A stretch of 64,000 nucleotides of DNA from an uncultured Eubacteriales bacterium (GCA_905198155.1 CAJKBQ010000017.1:4129-68128); one strand, 5' to 3'; positions 25,789 through 34,062 are shown, counted from the stretch's first letter. The notes: a model not told the origin generated them from the letters alone. Translations and numbers: made by a program.

Positions 25789-25818
25789 TTGACACTGCAT
25801 CGTTTCGATTGCTATAAT
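25789..25818 (+). promoter_or_regulatory. Promoter of DUF5696-like gene
   Basis: TTGACA at 25789-25794 and TATAAT at 25813-25818 with an 18 bp spacer; leader of about 110 nt. Confidence 0.8.
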
Positions 25819-25936
25819 GAAAAAGCATGAAATGGGGTTCGTTCCGCAGCCGGCATCCAAAACGGCGGGGGAATTCGGCGCGGCCGGCAGCATCGGGAAT
25901 TCCCGCGGGACGCATTCATAACGGAGGAAAGTAATC

Positions 25937-27658
25937 ATGATGTACGCATACGCTTACAGCAAAGCCCGCACGCAAATCGCGCGGATCCCGGTGCAAATCC
26001 GGCCGGACGGCGACGAATTTGACGCCGTTGTCCCGGCGGCAGACGTCCCGGACGGAACGTTTGACCTGGACTTTGCGCCCGAATACGAAAACGCCGCCGC
26101 GCACGAATCCGGCTATATGGTTGCGCCGCGCGGCGGTCCCTACGTCAAAAGCAGCTATATGATGTGCAGCTTCCGTCCGCAGCCGGACTGTGAACACATC
26201 ATCGAGGGCAGCGCACTGCCGATTTTCGGAGTCCGGCGGGCGGATGCGTGCTTTGTCGCCATCGTCACCGGAATGCGGTGCGACTACGATACCGTTGTCG
26301 GTGTCCGCGGCGGGATCCATTATATTTTCCCGCGGTTCCGCCTGGACGGCGAGCGTCCGTACGAAGACATCGCCGTGCGGTATTGCACGCTGCGCGGGGA
26401 CAACGCAGACTACTGCGGAATGGCGCGGCGCTACCGCCGGTTCCAGCTGGATCGCGGCGCGTGCGTTCCGCTCAAAATCCGGGCGCAAACCAATCCGTAC
26501 CTGCGGTACGCCGCCGAATCGATGAACGTCCGGATCCGGATGGGGATGAAGCCGGTTCCCACACCGGTCTTAACACAAACCCCCGAAACGGAGCCGGAAA
26601 TGGTCGTCAGCTGCACATTTGACCGGATGCGCGACCTGATCGGCGAATTCAAGCGCCAGGGCATAGACAAAGCGGAATTTTGCCTGATCGGGTGGAACGT
26701 CAAAGGCCACGACGGCCGCTACCCGCAGCTGTTCCCGGTGGAACCTGCGCTCGGCGGGGAACAGAAGCTGCGCGCACTGATCCGGTACGGTCAGCAAAAC
26801 GGATACCAGATGACGTGCCACACCAACAGTTCCGACGCGTATGCCGTGTCGGAGCTGTGGAATCCGGACGATATTCTGATGCACAAAAACGGCACGCTGT
26901 CCGTGGACGAAAACGCGTGGAGCGGCGGGCGGATGTATCAGCTGTGCCCGGCAGCCGCCGCGCGCCAGGCCGCCGTGATGCTGCCAAAGGTCGCGGCGCT
27001 GGGGTTCCGGGGCATTCATTACATCGATGTCATTTCCCTGCATCCACCGCGCAAATGCTGCAATCCGCGTCACCCGCTCAATCGGCGCGACTCCGCTGCG
27101 TGCAACGGTCAGATTATGGCGCTGACGCAGCAATTGATGGGCGGGTTCAGCTCCGAAGGCGCATTTGACATCAACATCGGCAGCCTGGACTTCGCGCTGC
27201 TGGTTCATTCCGACGAAACCCTGGCGCCCCGGCTGGCGATGTGTGACCGGGTGATCCCGCTGTGGGAACTGGTATATCACGGGATCGTACTGCACAATAC
27301 GTCGTGGGAAACGGGCACCTACCGCCAATTTGCCGGCGCACCGCCGGAAAATGAATGCAAACGGCTCAAAAACATCGAATTCGGCGGCCGACCGCTGGCG
27401 TATTTCCACATGGAATTTCACGGGCACGCCGACGAGATCGGCAAAGGGCTTACCACCGCCACCGACGCGCAGATGGCACGCAGCGTATCGGAACTGAAAG
27501 GAATGGCCGACGACTTCCGGAAACTGTCGTACCTGCAATATGAATTTATGGATCGGCACGAAGCAATTGCAGACGGGGTGTTCCGCACGACGTACAGCGA
27601 CGGGTCGCGCGTAACGGTAGACTACCATCAGCGGACATACCGGCTGGAAAAAGCGTAA
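25937..27658 (+). CDS. Putative TIM-barrel glycosidase, DUF5696/GH101-like
   Basis: A 573-residue soluble protein. The N-terminal 190 residues look like a beta-rich substrate-binding domain (GYMVAPRGGPYVKSSY). The rest resembles the barrel of DUF5696 and GH101/GH129-type enzymes: KAEFCLIGWNVKGHDGRYP, LGFRGIHYIDVISLHPP with a central Asp, and LMGGFSSEGAFDI, in which SSEG offers a second acid. GGAGG lies 7 bases before the ATGATG. It is monocistronic with a strong promoter. GH101/129 act on alpha-GalNAc O-glycans, so mucin glycan use is possible but unproven. The family call is from memory of motif layout. Confidence 0.6.
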   Translation: MMYAYAYSKARTQIARIPVQIRPDGDEFDAVVPAADVPDGTFDLDFAPEYENAAAHESGYMVAPRGGPYVKSSYMMCSFRPQPDCEHIIEGSALPIFGVRRADACFVAIVTGMRCDYDTVVGVRGGIHYIFPRFRLDGERPYEDIAVRYCTLRGDNADYCGMARRYRRFQLDRGACVPLKIRAQTNPYLRYAAESMNVRIRMGMKPVPTPVLTQTPETEPEMVVSCTFDRMRDLIGEFKRQGIDKAEFCLIGWNVKGHDGRYPQLFPVEPALGGEQKLRALIRYGQQNGYQMTCHTNSSDAYAVSELWNPDDILMHKNGTLSVDENAWSGGRMYQLCPAAAARQAAVMLPKVAALGFRGIHYIDVISLHPPRKCCNPRHPLNRRDSAACNGQIMALTQQLMGGFSSEGAFDINIGSLDFALLVHSDETLAPRLAMCDRVIPLWELVYHGIVLHNTSWETGTYRQFAGAPPENECKRLKNIEFGGRPLAYFHMEFHGHADEIGKGLTTATDAQMARSVSELKGMADDFRKLSYLQYEFMDRHEAIADGVFRTTYSDGSRVTVDYHQRTYRLEKA

Positions 27659-27722
27659 CCTGACCCGTCCGGTCATCCGGGCGCGGTTGTTCCACAATTT
27701 TCACCATTTTCCGGTTTCCGGC

Positions 27723-27751
27723 TTGACAAGCTCCGGTTTTTCATTTATAAT
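27723..27751 (+). promoter_or_regulatory. Promoter of type I toxin mRNA
   Basis: TTGACA at 27723-27728 and TATAAT at 27746-27751, spacer 17 bp: full consensus, expected start near 27758. Confidence 0.9.
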
Positions 27752-27795
27752 AGAAAATGTAAACGAGGAATCCATTGATACAACAAAGGCGGCTG

Positions 27796-27844
27796 CCCCC
27801 AGCGCAAATCCAAATTGGGGGTTTTAGTTTCCCCCGAAAGGGGG
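27796..27844 (+). promoter_or_regulatory. Four-segment C/G switch masking the toxin ribosome site
   Basis: CCCCC (27796-27800), GGGGG (27817-27821), CCCCC (27831-27835) and GGGGG (27840-27844) alternate in the leader. The last G block is the toxin Shine-Dalgarno, ten bases before the ATG. Pairing 3-4 (CCCCCGAAAGGGGG) hides it and pairing 2-3 frees it. Pairing 1-2 forms a hairpin followed by TTTTAGTTT. Confidence 0.6.
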
Positions 27845-27853
27845 TGGATGTAT

Positions 27854-27949
27854 ATGGTGTCGTATGAAGCTCTGATTCAGATTTTCATGCTGGTCGTTGA
27901 TGTTCTTACATTAGCGGTTATGACCATCGCATTATTCAAAAAAAACTAA
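27854..27949 (+). CDS. Holin-like type I toxin, 31 aa
   Basis: A 31-residue hydrophobic peptide (MVSYEALIQIF to LFKKN) with one membrane span at about residues 8-27 and a short basic tail, the design of TxpA/BsrG and putative holin-like toxins that depolarise the membrane. The G-rich ribosome site AAAGGGGGTG is masked in a hairpin, as is common for type I toxins. The in-frame ATG at 27848 is too close to that site. The gene faces a convergent antitoxin RNA and the two share a bidirectional terminator. It would be missed by a length cut-off. Confidence 0.82.
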   Translation: MVSYEALIQIFMLVVDVLTLAVMTIALFKKN

Positions 27950-28030
27950 ACCGCCCAGCCTCCAAGCGCGCGGTTTAGTTTTTTAAATCACTGCGTAGGG
28001 GCACCGTCGTATCAGTGCTCCTCGTTTACA
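27938..28030 (-). ncRNA. Antisense antitoxin RNA (RatA-like) opposite the toxin
   Basis: A consensus minus-strand promoter starts an RNA of about 90 nt that runs into the 3' end of the toxin gene and stops at the shared hairpin with eight Ts on this strand. Its first bases (TGTAAACGAGGA, then TGATAC) repeat the start of the toxin mRNA itself. No protein is encoded. It is expected to pair with the toxin mRNA 3' end. Confidence 0.75.
27946..27984. terminator. Bidirectional terminator shared by toxin and antitoxin
   Basis: CTAAACCGC and GCGGTTTAG form a 9 bp stem with T runs on both strands (27979-27984 on plus, 27938-27945 on minus). The toxin stop codon lies in the left arm. Confidence 0.85.
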
Positions 28031-28035
28031 CTTAT

Positions 28036-28064
28036 ATTATACCGCCGTTCCGCACTTTTGTCAA
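28036..28064 (-). promoter_or_regulatory. Promoter of antitoxin RNA
   Basis: TTGACA at 28059-28064 and TATAAT at 28036-28041, spacer 17 bp, on the minus strand: full consensus and as strong as the toxin promoter. Confidence 0.88.
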
Positions 28065-28099
28065 GCGGGAACGGCGATTTTTTTATGGACACTCCGGCG

Positions 28100-28291
28100 T
28101 CACCCGAACAGCGTACATCCCATGTTCCGGAAAAACCGGATTTTTTCGTGCAGCTGTTCCTCTGTGACCCGGTACTTTTCGGCAAAGCACGTCAGGCACA
28201 GGTACTCCGTCGCACCGCGGTTCACCAGCCGCTTGTAAATCGCGATTTCGTCCGGCACCAGCGGGCGGCCGCATTGCTTGCAGGCGCTCAT
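28100..28291 (-). CDS. Small zinc-ribbon protein, 63 aa
   Basis: A 63-residue protein with CKQC near residues 4-7 and CLTC at 32-35, a treble-clef-like zinc site. The second half is helical (EKYRVTEEQLHEKIRFFRNMG). The start overlaps the GH27 stop as ATGA, so translation is coupled. The function is unknown; similar small ribbons are annotated only as hypothetical. The coupling to an alpha-galactosidase suggests they are made in ratio, but a physical link is speculation. Confidence 0.85.
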   Translation of the reverse strand: MSACKQCGRPLVPDEIAIYKRLVNRGATEYLCLTCFAEKYRVTEEQLHEKIRFFRNMGCTLFG

Positions 28292-29424
28292 TTCATTTTG
28301 ACCAGCTTCGCACGGAATACGCGGCAGTCGTGCGGGGCGACCGCCGGCTGGAACGATTCGCTGAAGCAGCCGAGCGTTTCGCCGGTGAACACGTCGGTGA
28401 TTTCGAACCCGTAGGTTCCGTCGTCCGGCAGACCGACATCGTACAGGTTGCACCGGAAAAAGTACGGCGACGCTTTGTCCATAAAGTTGAAGAACCCGAA
28501 CGCATATTCCCCGTTTTCCAGGTGGCGGAACAGCTGCATCCCGACGTCTTTCTGCGACTTAATCACGAACGGCGGGCGGCACTCCGCGTCTTGGTCGATG
28601 GCGATCAGGTCTTTGTTCAGCAGCAGGGCTTTGGTGTCCGGCGTCAGGCAGCGGACGTCCGCGCCGATCATCAGCGGCGCGCCGTAAAAGCACCACAGCG
28701 CGAAATGCATCCGGTATTCGGACTCGGTGCAGCCGTGGCCGAACCCAACGTTGCCTTTGCCGTACAGCCCGGCGATCAGCATATCGACATCGTTGAAGCA
28801 GCCGGGGCCGGCGTAGGGCAGTTTTTCCAGCTGGCCTTCGGCGATGTCTTTCATCGAAACAAACGTGTCGGTGATGTCGCCGGTAGAGCGGTACAGGTGC
28901 GCCCCGGTGGAGCGGATCCACTGCTCTACATCCTCCGCACCCCAGTTGCACGCGGAAAACACAATGTCGCGCCCGCTCGCTTTGAGCGCCATGCTCATCC
29001 GGTTGTACAGCAGTTTGCCGGGGACGGTGCTCGGCTTGTAGCAGTTGTCGTATTTGAGGTAATCGACGCCGACGGACGCGAAGTAGCGCGCATCGTCGAA
29101 CTCATGGCCGAAGCTGGCCGGGTAGTCGGCGCAGGTGCGGGTGCCGTCGCACGAATACATCCCGAATTTCAGCCCTTTGCTGTGGACGTAGTCGGCGACG
29201 TATTTCATCCCGTGCGGGAACTTGATCGGGTCGGCAACCAGCTGACCGTTTTCGTCACGCTCGCGCTCCGACCAGCAGTCGTCGATCACCAGGTACTCGT
29301 ACCCTGCGTCGCGCAGTCCTTCGGCAACCATCGCGTCGGCGGTTTCCAGGATCATTTTTTCGTCAATGTCCTTGGTAAAGGTGTTCCAGCTGTTCCAGCC
29401 CATCGGCGGTCTTGTGATTAACAT
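28288..29424 (-). CDS. Alpha-galactosidase, glycoside hydrolase family 27
   Basis: A 378-residue retaining enzyme that removes terminal alpha-galactose. PPMGWNSWNTF opens the barrel, VIDDCW follows, the nucleophile Asp126 lies in YLKYDNC, and the acid/base Asp183 in RSTGDI. The C-terminal antiparallel beta domain is short. There is no signal peptide, so it is cytoplasmic. AAAGGAG sits 10 bases before the ATG. It is divergent from AraC gene 3, the likely regulator; its -10 (TACAAT, 29488-29493) lacks a good -35. Confidence 0.95.
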   Translation of the reverse strand: MLITRPPMGWNSWNTFTKDIDEKMILETADAMVAEGLRDAGYEYLVIDDCWSERERDENGQLVADPIKFPHGMKYVADYVHSKGLKFGMYSCDGTRTCADYPASFGHEFDDARYFASVGVDYLKYDNCYKPSTVPGKLLYNRMSMALKASGRDIVFSACNWGAEDVEQWIRSTGAHLYRSTGDITDTFVSMKDIAEGQLEKLPYAGPGCFNDVDMLIAGLYGKGNVGFGHGCTESEYRMHFALWCFYGAPLMIGADVRCLTPDTKALLLNKDLIAIDQDAECRPPFVIKSQKDVGMQLFRHLENGEYAFGFFNFMDKASPYFFRCNLYDVGLPDDGTYGFEITDVFTGETLGCFSESFQPAVAPHDCRVFRAKLVKMK

Positions 29425-29487
29425 CGGATTTTGTCTCCTTTATATCGTTGGATTTTTGTGCGGGGGCGTGTGCCCCGCGCTGTCTTT

Positions 29488-29493
29488 ATTGTA
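29488..29493 (-). promoter_or_regulatory. -10 box of the GH27 gene
   Basis: TACAAT on the minus strand, 64 bp before the GH27 start, without a matching -35. The leader contains a GC-rich hairpin (29459-29477). Suggests activator dependence on the divergent AraC protein. Confidence 0.4.
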
Positions 29494-29577
29494 CCGCGTT
29501 TGCGCGGCAAATGATAGTATTTGATGGAGCTTTTTCGGGTGTTTATGTTGCAATCCGAATTTTTTCGCCGAAATCCC

Positions 29578-29606
29578 TTGTGCACCGGCGCAGAGTGTGC
29601 TACAAT
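29578..29606 (+). promoter_or_regulatory. Promoter of AraC gene 3
   Basis: TTGTGC at 29578-29583 and TACAAT at 29601-29606, spacer 17 bp. Confidence 0.7.
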
Positions 29607-29645
29607 GGAACCGGAAATTCATCGGTCAAAACAGGAGGCGGTCGC

Positions 29646-30458
29646 ATGGGCAATCCGGAGCTGCTGCGGGTGTGGCACCTGGGCGAAGAGGCGTGCCGGC
29701 CGGGCCATTCGTTCGGTCCCGCCGTGCGCAATCACTACTTGATTCATTATATCCTCCGCGGGCGCGGCGTGTTCCGCACCGGCGGCAAGGCGTACACGCT
29801 GGGCGCGGGGCAGGCGTTTTTGATCGTGCCCGGCGCGGTCACGGAATACACGGCCGACGCGGCCGACCCGTGGCAGTACGCGTGGGTTGGGTTCCACGGC
29901 ACCAGCGCGCCCGAATGGCTGGCGATGGCGGGGGCCAGCGCGCGGGAGCCGATTCTGACCAGCAGCGACCCGGCGGCCAGCGAAGCCGCGCTGGCGCAGC
30001 TGCGGACGGCAGCGGACAGCGCGGCCGGCGCGCTCGCGATGAACGGGGCGCTGCTGGCGCTGCTGGCGACGCTGCGCGGGTGCGCGATGGCGCAGCCGAC
30101 GGACGGGTCGTACCTGATCGACGCGGTCGATTACATTGGGCAGAACTACTCGTACCGGATCACGGTCGAAGAAATCGCAAAGGCGGTCAACATCAGCCGG
30201 TCGGCGCTGTTCCGGGCGTTCAAGCGGACGTACGGCGTGTCGCCGCAGACGTATCTGCTGCGCATCCGGCTGAGCGCGGCGGCGGATTACCTGTGCACCA
30301 CCGAGCTGTCCGTCACGGAGATTGCGTATTCGTGCGGGTTCACGGACGCCAATCATTTTTCAAAAATCTTCCTGCAAAAGAAACATTTGTCGCCGACGCA
30401 GTACCGCACGCAGTACCGGCAGGGCGCGTTTCGGTATGAATCGCAGAAGGAGGATTGA
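29646..30458 (+). CDS. AraC-family transcriptional regulator 3
   Basis: A 270-residue regulator. The N-terminal cupin sensor contains HYLIHYILRGRGVFRTGGKAY and the AWVGFHGTSAPEW segment often seen in melibiose/raffinose-type AraC proteins. The C-terminal DNA-binding domain has EIAKAVNISRSALFRAFKRT and EIAYSCGFTDANHFSKIF. AGGAGG lies 7 bases before the ATG; earlier in-frame starts lie in the promoter. Divergence from GH27 alpha-galactosidase makes that gene the probable target. Confidence 0.92.
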   Translation: MGNPELLRVWHLGEEACRPGHSFGPAVRNHYLIHYILRGRGVFRTGGKAYTLGAGQAFLIVPGAVTEYTADAADPWQYAWVGFHGTSAPEWLAMAGASAREPILTSSDPAASEAALAQLRTAADSAAGALAMNGALLALLATLRGCAMAQPTDGSYLIDAVDYIGQNYSYRITVEEIAKAVNISRSALFRAFKRTYGVSPQTYLLRIRLSAAADYLCTTELSVTEIAYSCGFTDANHFSKIFLQKKHLSPTQYRTQYRQGAFRYESQKED

Positions 30459-30517
30459 CGGTTTCAGGGAAATGAACGTATAGACGCAGAATGATGAGAT
30501 CATGGAGGGAATGGGAT

Positions 30518-30871
30518 ATGAATGCAATAGCGCAAATGATTGCGTTTTACAATTCGAACGATTTTTCCGGACTGAAAAATATTTTAGCCGAAAACTGCAT
30601 ATATCGTTCGCAGTGGGTTTTTGATGAAATTTGCGGAAGGGATCAGATATGCGAATACCTGACAGCCAAATCGAAAGTGATTGCAAAAAGCGGTTGTTTT
30701 CCACGCGCCCGAAAAGTGGCCATCAGCCGTCCGTGTCAACAGGAAGCGATTGCCATATCGCAAGGCTCCGCCGAAGTTCGGGTGATTATGCTGCTGGACA
30801 TTGAAAACGGGAAAATCAGGGCAATTGATTTGTGTATGCCGAAATTATTTGAATACACGGCTTTGCAGTGA
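30518..30871 (+). CDS. SnoaL/NTF2-like small protein
   Basis: A 117-residue protein beginning MNAIAQMIAFYNSNDFSGLKNILAENCIYR, the usual opening helix and strand of SnoaL/DUF4440 proteins in the NTF2-like fold. Later strands read AEVRVIMLLDIENGKIRAIDLCMPK. Such folds serve as small enzymes or ligand binders, and no catalytic residues are certain. The start at 30518 has GGAGGG 7 bases upstream. It lies 59 bp after AraC 3 and before a terminator, so it may share that transcript. Its base composition is more A/T rich than its neighbours. Confidence 0.65.
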   Translation: MNAIAQMIAFYNSNDFSGLKNILAENCIYRSQWVFDEICGRDQICEYLTAKSKVIAKSGCFPRARKVAISRPCQQEAIAISQGSAEVRVIMLLDIENGKIRAIDLCMPKLFEYTALQ

Positions 30872-30913
30872 TCGAAAAACCGCGCGGAAAATTGGTACGA
30901 ACGGAGCCGCCCG

Positions 30914-30956
30914 AAAAGGCCCGGATTTTGCATCCGCAAAACCCGGGCCTTTTTGC
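30914..30956. terminator. Bidirectional terminator between SnoaL-like gene and purF
   Basis: AAAAGGCCCGG-ATTTTGC and GCAAAA-CCCGGGCCTTTT form a long stem with T runs in both directions. It can serve both converging genes. Confidence 0.8.
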
Positions 30957-31018
30957 ACCCCCCGCAGCATAAACTTAGTTGAAATTTGCCAAACACCACA
31001 GGCAAAACAAAATATCTA

Positions 31019-32410
31019 TTATCTATTATCTAAAATAACAGAATCCTCCACCGCCGTCGGATATGCCCCCGTAAAGCAGGCCGCGCAATAATCCGGCGAA
31101 CCGATCAGCTGCGTCAGCGCTTCCGCCGGCAGATAGCCCAGGCTGTCCGCCCCGATGCGGGCGGCAATTTCCGGGACGGTGTAGCGGCAGGCGATCAGGT
31201 GCTCTCGGGAGTCGATGTCGGTGCCGTAGTAGCACGGGTTGCGGAACGGCGGGGCCGAAACGCGCAGGTGAATCTCCGTCGCGCCCGCGTCGCGCAGCAG
31301 CCGCACGATCTGGCGGCTGGTGGTGCCGCGCACCAGCGAATCGTCCACCAGCACCACCCGCTTGCCCGCCACCGTCTCGCGGATGGGGTTGAGCTTGATC
31401 TGCACCAGATTGACGCGCTCCCCCGGCGTCGGCTCGATGAACGTCCGGCCGATGTATTTGTTCTTCGTGAACCCGATGCCGTACGGGATGCCGGAGGCGT
31501 TGGCATACCCCAGCGCCGCGTCCAGGCCGGAATCCGGCACGCCGATCACCACGTCGGCGTCCGCGGGATGCGCCTGCGCCAGCAATGCACCGGCGCGCAG
31601 CCGTGCGCCGTGGACGGATACGCCGTCGATCACGGAATCCGGCCGGGCAAAGTAGATGTATTCAAAGATGCACGGCGTCCGCGGCGCGACCGGGGTTTGA
31701 ATGCTGTGCACACCGGAATCGTCCAGCAGCACGATCTCGCCGGGGGCGATGTCGCGCTCCGGCACCGCGCCGACGGCTTGCAGCGCGCAGCTTTCGGACG
31801 CGACGATGCGGGCGCCGTGGGCCGTCCGGCCGATGCAGAGAGGGCGGAATCCGTGCGGGTCGCGCACCGCGATCAGGCAGTCGGCGCACAGAAAGAGCAG
31901 CGAATACGCCCCGTCCAGCTGCGCCATCGTCTGCTGCACTGCCTCGGCCAGCGAGGCACTGGTCATCCGCGCCCGGGTGAACAGGTAGGCGATCACCTCG
32001 GTGTCGCTCGTTGAATGGAAGATTGCGCCGTCATTTTCCAATGCACGGCGCAGCGCCGCGCCATTGCTCAGGTTGCCGTTGTGCGCCAGCGCCATCGGCT
32101 GGCCGCGGTGAAACACTTCGATCGGCTGGCAATTGGCGCGCGTCAGCCCGCCGGTCGTGCTGTACCGGACGTGCCCCACCGCCATCGTCGCGTCGGGGAA
32201 GGCGGCCATTGTCTCCGGCGGAAAAACTTCGTGCACCAAGCCCAGGTCTTTGTGCGACGTGAATTGCCCGTCGCGGCAGACGACGATGCCGCAGCTTTCC
32301 TGCCCGCGGTGTTGGAGCGCGTACAGGCCGTAGTAGACGGTATGCGCCACGGGCGCGGCGTGCGGCGACCAGATACCGAACACGCCGCACTCCTCGTGCA
32401 GGGCGCTCAT
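31019..32410 (-). CDS. purF: Amidophosphoribosyltransferase
   Basis: A 463-residue enzyme for the first step of purine synthesis, PRPP plus glutamine to phosphoribosylamine. Cys8 of HEECGVFGIW becomes the N-terminal nucleophile after removal of a seven-residue propeptide. The PRPP loop reads VVLVDDSLVRGTTSRQI. Cysteines in RTPCIFEY, RNPCYYG and DYCAACF fit the iron-sulphur form known from Bacillus. The last residues (DNR and stop) come from a TAGATAATAGATAA repeat, so the 3' end may have been remodelled. The start overlaps the pyrG stop. Confidence 0.97.
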   Translation of the reverse strand: MSALHEECGVFGIWSPHAAPVAHTVYYGLYALQHRGQESCGIVVCRDGQFTSHKDLGLVHEVFPPETMAAFPDATMAVGHVRYSTTGGLTRANCQPIEVFHRGQPMALAHNGNLSNGAALRRALENDGAIFHSTSDTEVIAYLFTRARMTSASLAEAVQQTMAQLDGAYSLLFLCADCLIAVRDPHGFRPLCIGRTAHGARIVASESCALQAVGAVPERDIAPGEIVLLDDSGVHSIQTPVAPRTPCIFEYIYFARPDSVIDGVSVHGARLRAGALLAQAHPADADVVIGVPDSGLDAALGYANASGIPYGIGFTKNKYIGRTFIEPTPGERVNLVQIKLNPIRETVAGKRVVLVDDSLVRGTTSRQIVRLLRDAGATEIHLRVSAPPFRNPCYYGTDIDSREHLIACRYTVPEIAARIGADSLGYLPAEALTQLIGSPDYCAACFTGAYPTAVEDSVILDNR

Positions 32411-34017
32411 TGCGCCGCCTCCGCCCGGGCGAGCGACGCGCGCACCAACCCGACGAACAGCGGATGGGGTTTATTGGGACGGCTCTTGAATTCCGGATGA
32501 TACTGGACGCCGACGAAGAACGGCTCGTCCGGCAGTTCCACCGTCTCCACCAGCCGGCCGTCCGGCGACAGGCCGCTCAGCACCAGCCCAGCCGATTCCA
32601 GCGGGGCGCGGAAATCGTTGTTGAATTCGTAGCGGTGGCGGTGGCGCTCGGAGATGGTCGCTGCGCCGTAGCACTGCGCCATCCGCGTGCCGGGGCGAAT
32701 GCTGCACGGGTAGCGCCCCAGCCGGAGCGTGCCGCCTTTGTCGATCTCGTCGCTTTGGCCGGGCATAAAGTCGATCACTTTGTGCGGGCAAAGCTCGTCG
32801 AATTCGCCGGAATCCGCGTCCGCAATCCCGGCGGCGTGGCGCGCGAATTCGATCACGGCAATCTGCATCCCCAGGCAGATGCCCAGGTACGGGACGTGAT
32901 GCTCGCGGGCGTAGCGCGCCGTGGCGATCATCCCGTCGATCCCGCGGCTGCCGAATCCGCCGGGGACGATGATGCCGTCCAGCCCGGCCAGCACCTGCGC
33001 GGCATTGCCGTCGGCGATCTGCTCGGAATCGATCCATTCAATCTGCACCTGCGCGTCCAGCCCGTAGCCGGCGTGGTGCAGCGCTTCGGCGACGGACAGG
33101 TACGCGTCGTGCAGCTGGACATATTTGCCGACCAGGCCGATCCGGACGGTGTGCAGCGGGTGGGCAATGCGGTTGACCAGCGCTTTCCATTCGGTCAGGT
33201 CGGGCGCGGGCGCGTCAATATGCAGCTCGCGGCACACCACGCCCGACAGGTTCGCGTCCTCCAGCATCAGCGGCGCTTCGTACAAAATCGGCAGCGTCCG
33301 GTTTTCGATCACGCAGTCGGGCTTCACGTTGCAGAACAGCGCGATTTTTTTGAAGATGGAATCTTCCAGCGGGCGGTCGCACCGCAGGACGATGATGTCC
33401 GGGTTGATGCCCATGCCGCGCAGCTCTTTCACGGAGTGCTGCGTCGGCTTGGACTTGTGCTCTTCGGAGCCGTGCAGATACGGGACGAGCGTCACATGAA
33501 TGAACAGGCTGTTTTCGCGCCCCACTTCCAGCGCCACCTGGCGCACCGCTTCCAAAAACGGCTGCGACTCGATGTCGCCGATGGTGCCGCCGATCTCGGT
33601 GATGACGACGTCGGCATCGGTTTGTTTGCCGACGCGGTAGACGAAGTCCTTGATCTCATTGGTAATATGCGGAATCACCTGCACCGTGGACCCCAGGTAT
33701 TCGCCGCGGCGCTCTTTGTTCAGCACGTTCCAATACACCTTGCCCGTCGTCAGGTTGGAATACCGGTTCAGATCCTCGTCGATAAACCGCTCGTAGTGGC
33801 CCAGGTCCAGGTCGGTTTCCGCGCCGTCCTCGGTCACATAGACCTCGCCGTGCTGGTACGGACTCATGGTGCCGGGGTCCACGTTGATGTACGGATCCAG
33901 CTTTTGGGCCGCCACTTTCAGCCCGCGCGCTTTCAGCAGCCGCCCCAGCGACGCCGCCGTAATGCCCTTGCCCAGCCCGGACACCACGCCGCCGGTCACA
34001 AAAATATACTTCGTCAT
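32407..34017 (-). CDS. pyrG: CTP synthase
   Basis: A 536-residue enzyme that aminates UTP to CTP with glutamine. The synthase domain begins TKYIFVTGGVVSGLGKG and contains LDPYINVDPGTMSPYQHGEVYVT. The glutamine amidotransferase domain has the nucleophile in YLGICLGMQ and the ending GVQYHPEF. The start at 34017 has GGAGG upstream and the canonical MTKYIF opening; longer versions would run into the attenuator. It overlaps purF by four bases, an unusual pyrimidine-purine coupling. Confidence 0.98.
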   Translation of the reverse strand: MTKYIFVTGGVVSGLGKGITAASLGRLLKARGLKVAAQKLDPYINVDPGTMSPYQHGEVYVTEDGAETDLDLGHYERFIDEDLNRYSNLTTGKVYWNVLNKERRGEYLGSTVQVIPHITNEIKDFVYRVGKQTDADVVITEIGGTIGDIESQPFLEAVRQVALEVGRENSLFIHVTLVPYLHGSEEHKSKPTQHSVKELRGMGINPDIIVLRCDRPLEDSIFKKIALFCNVKPDCVIENRTLPILYEAPLMLEDANLSGVVCRELHIDAPAPDLTEWKALVNRIAHPLHTVRIGLVGKYVQLHDAYLSVAEALHHAGYGLDAQVQIEWIDSEQIADGNAAQVLAGLDGIIVPGGFGSRGIDGMIATARYAREHHVPYLGICLGMQIAVIEFARHAAGIADADSGEFDELCPHKVIDFMPGQSDEIDKGGTLRLGRYPCSIRPGTRMAQCYGAATISERHRHRYEFNNDFRAPLESAGLVLSGLSPDGRLVETVELPDEPFFVGVQYHPEFKSRPNKPHPLFVGLVRASLARAEAAQ

Positions 34018-34062
34018 TGACAAAAACCTCCATCCAATTCGTTGATCTTTCCACGATTCGCC

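Noticed and set aside
23146..25938. A 930-codon open frame on the minus strand opposite the GH2 gene
   Set aside because: It is a by-product of high GC and codon bias of the true gene; it is Arg/Ala/Val/His-rich, lacks a ribosome site and matches no family.
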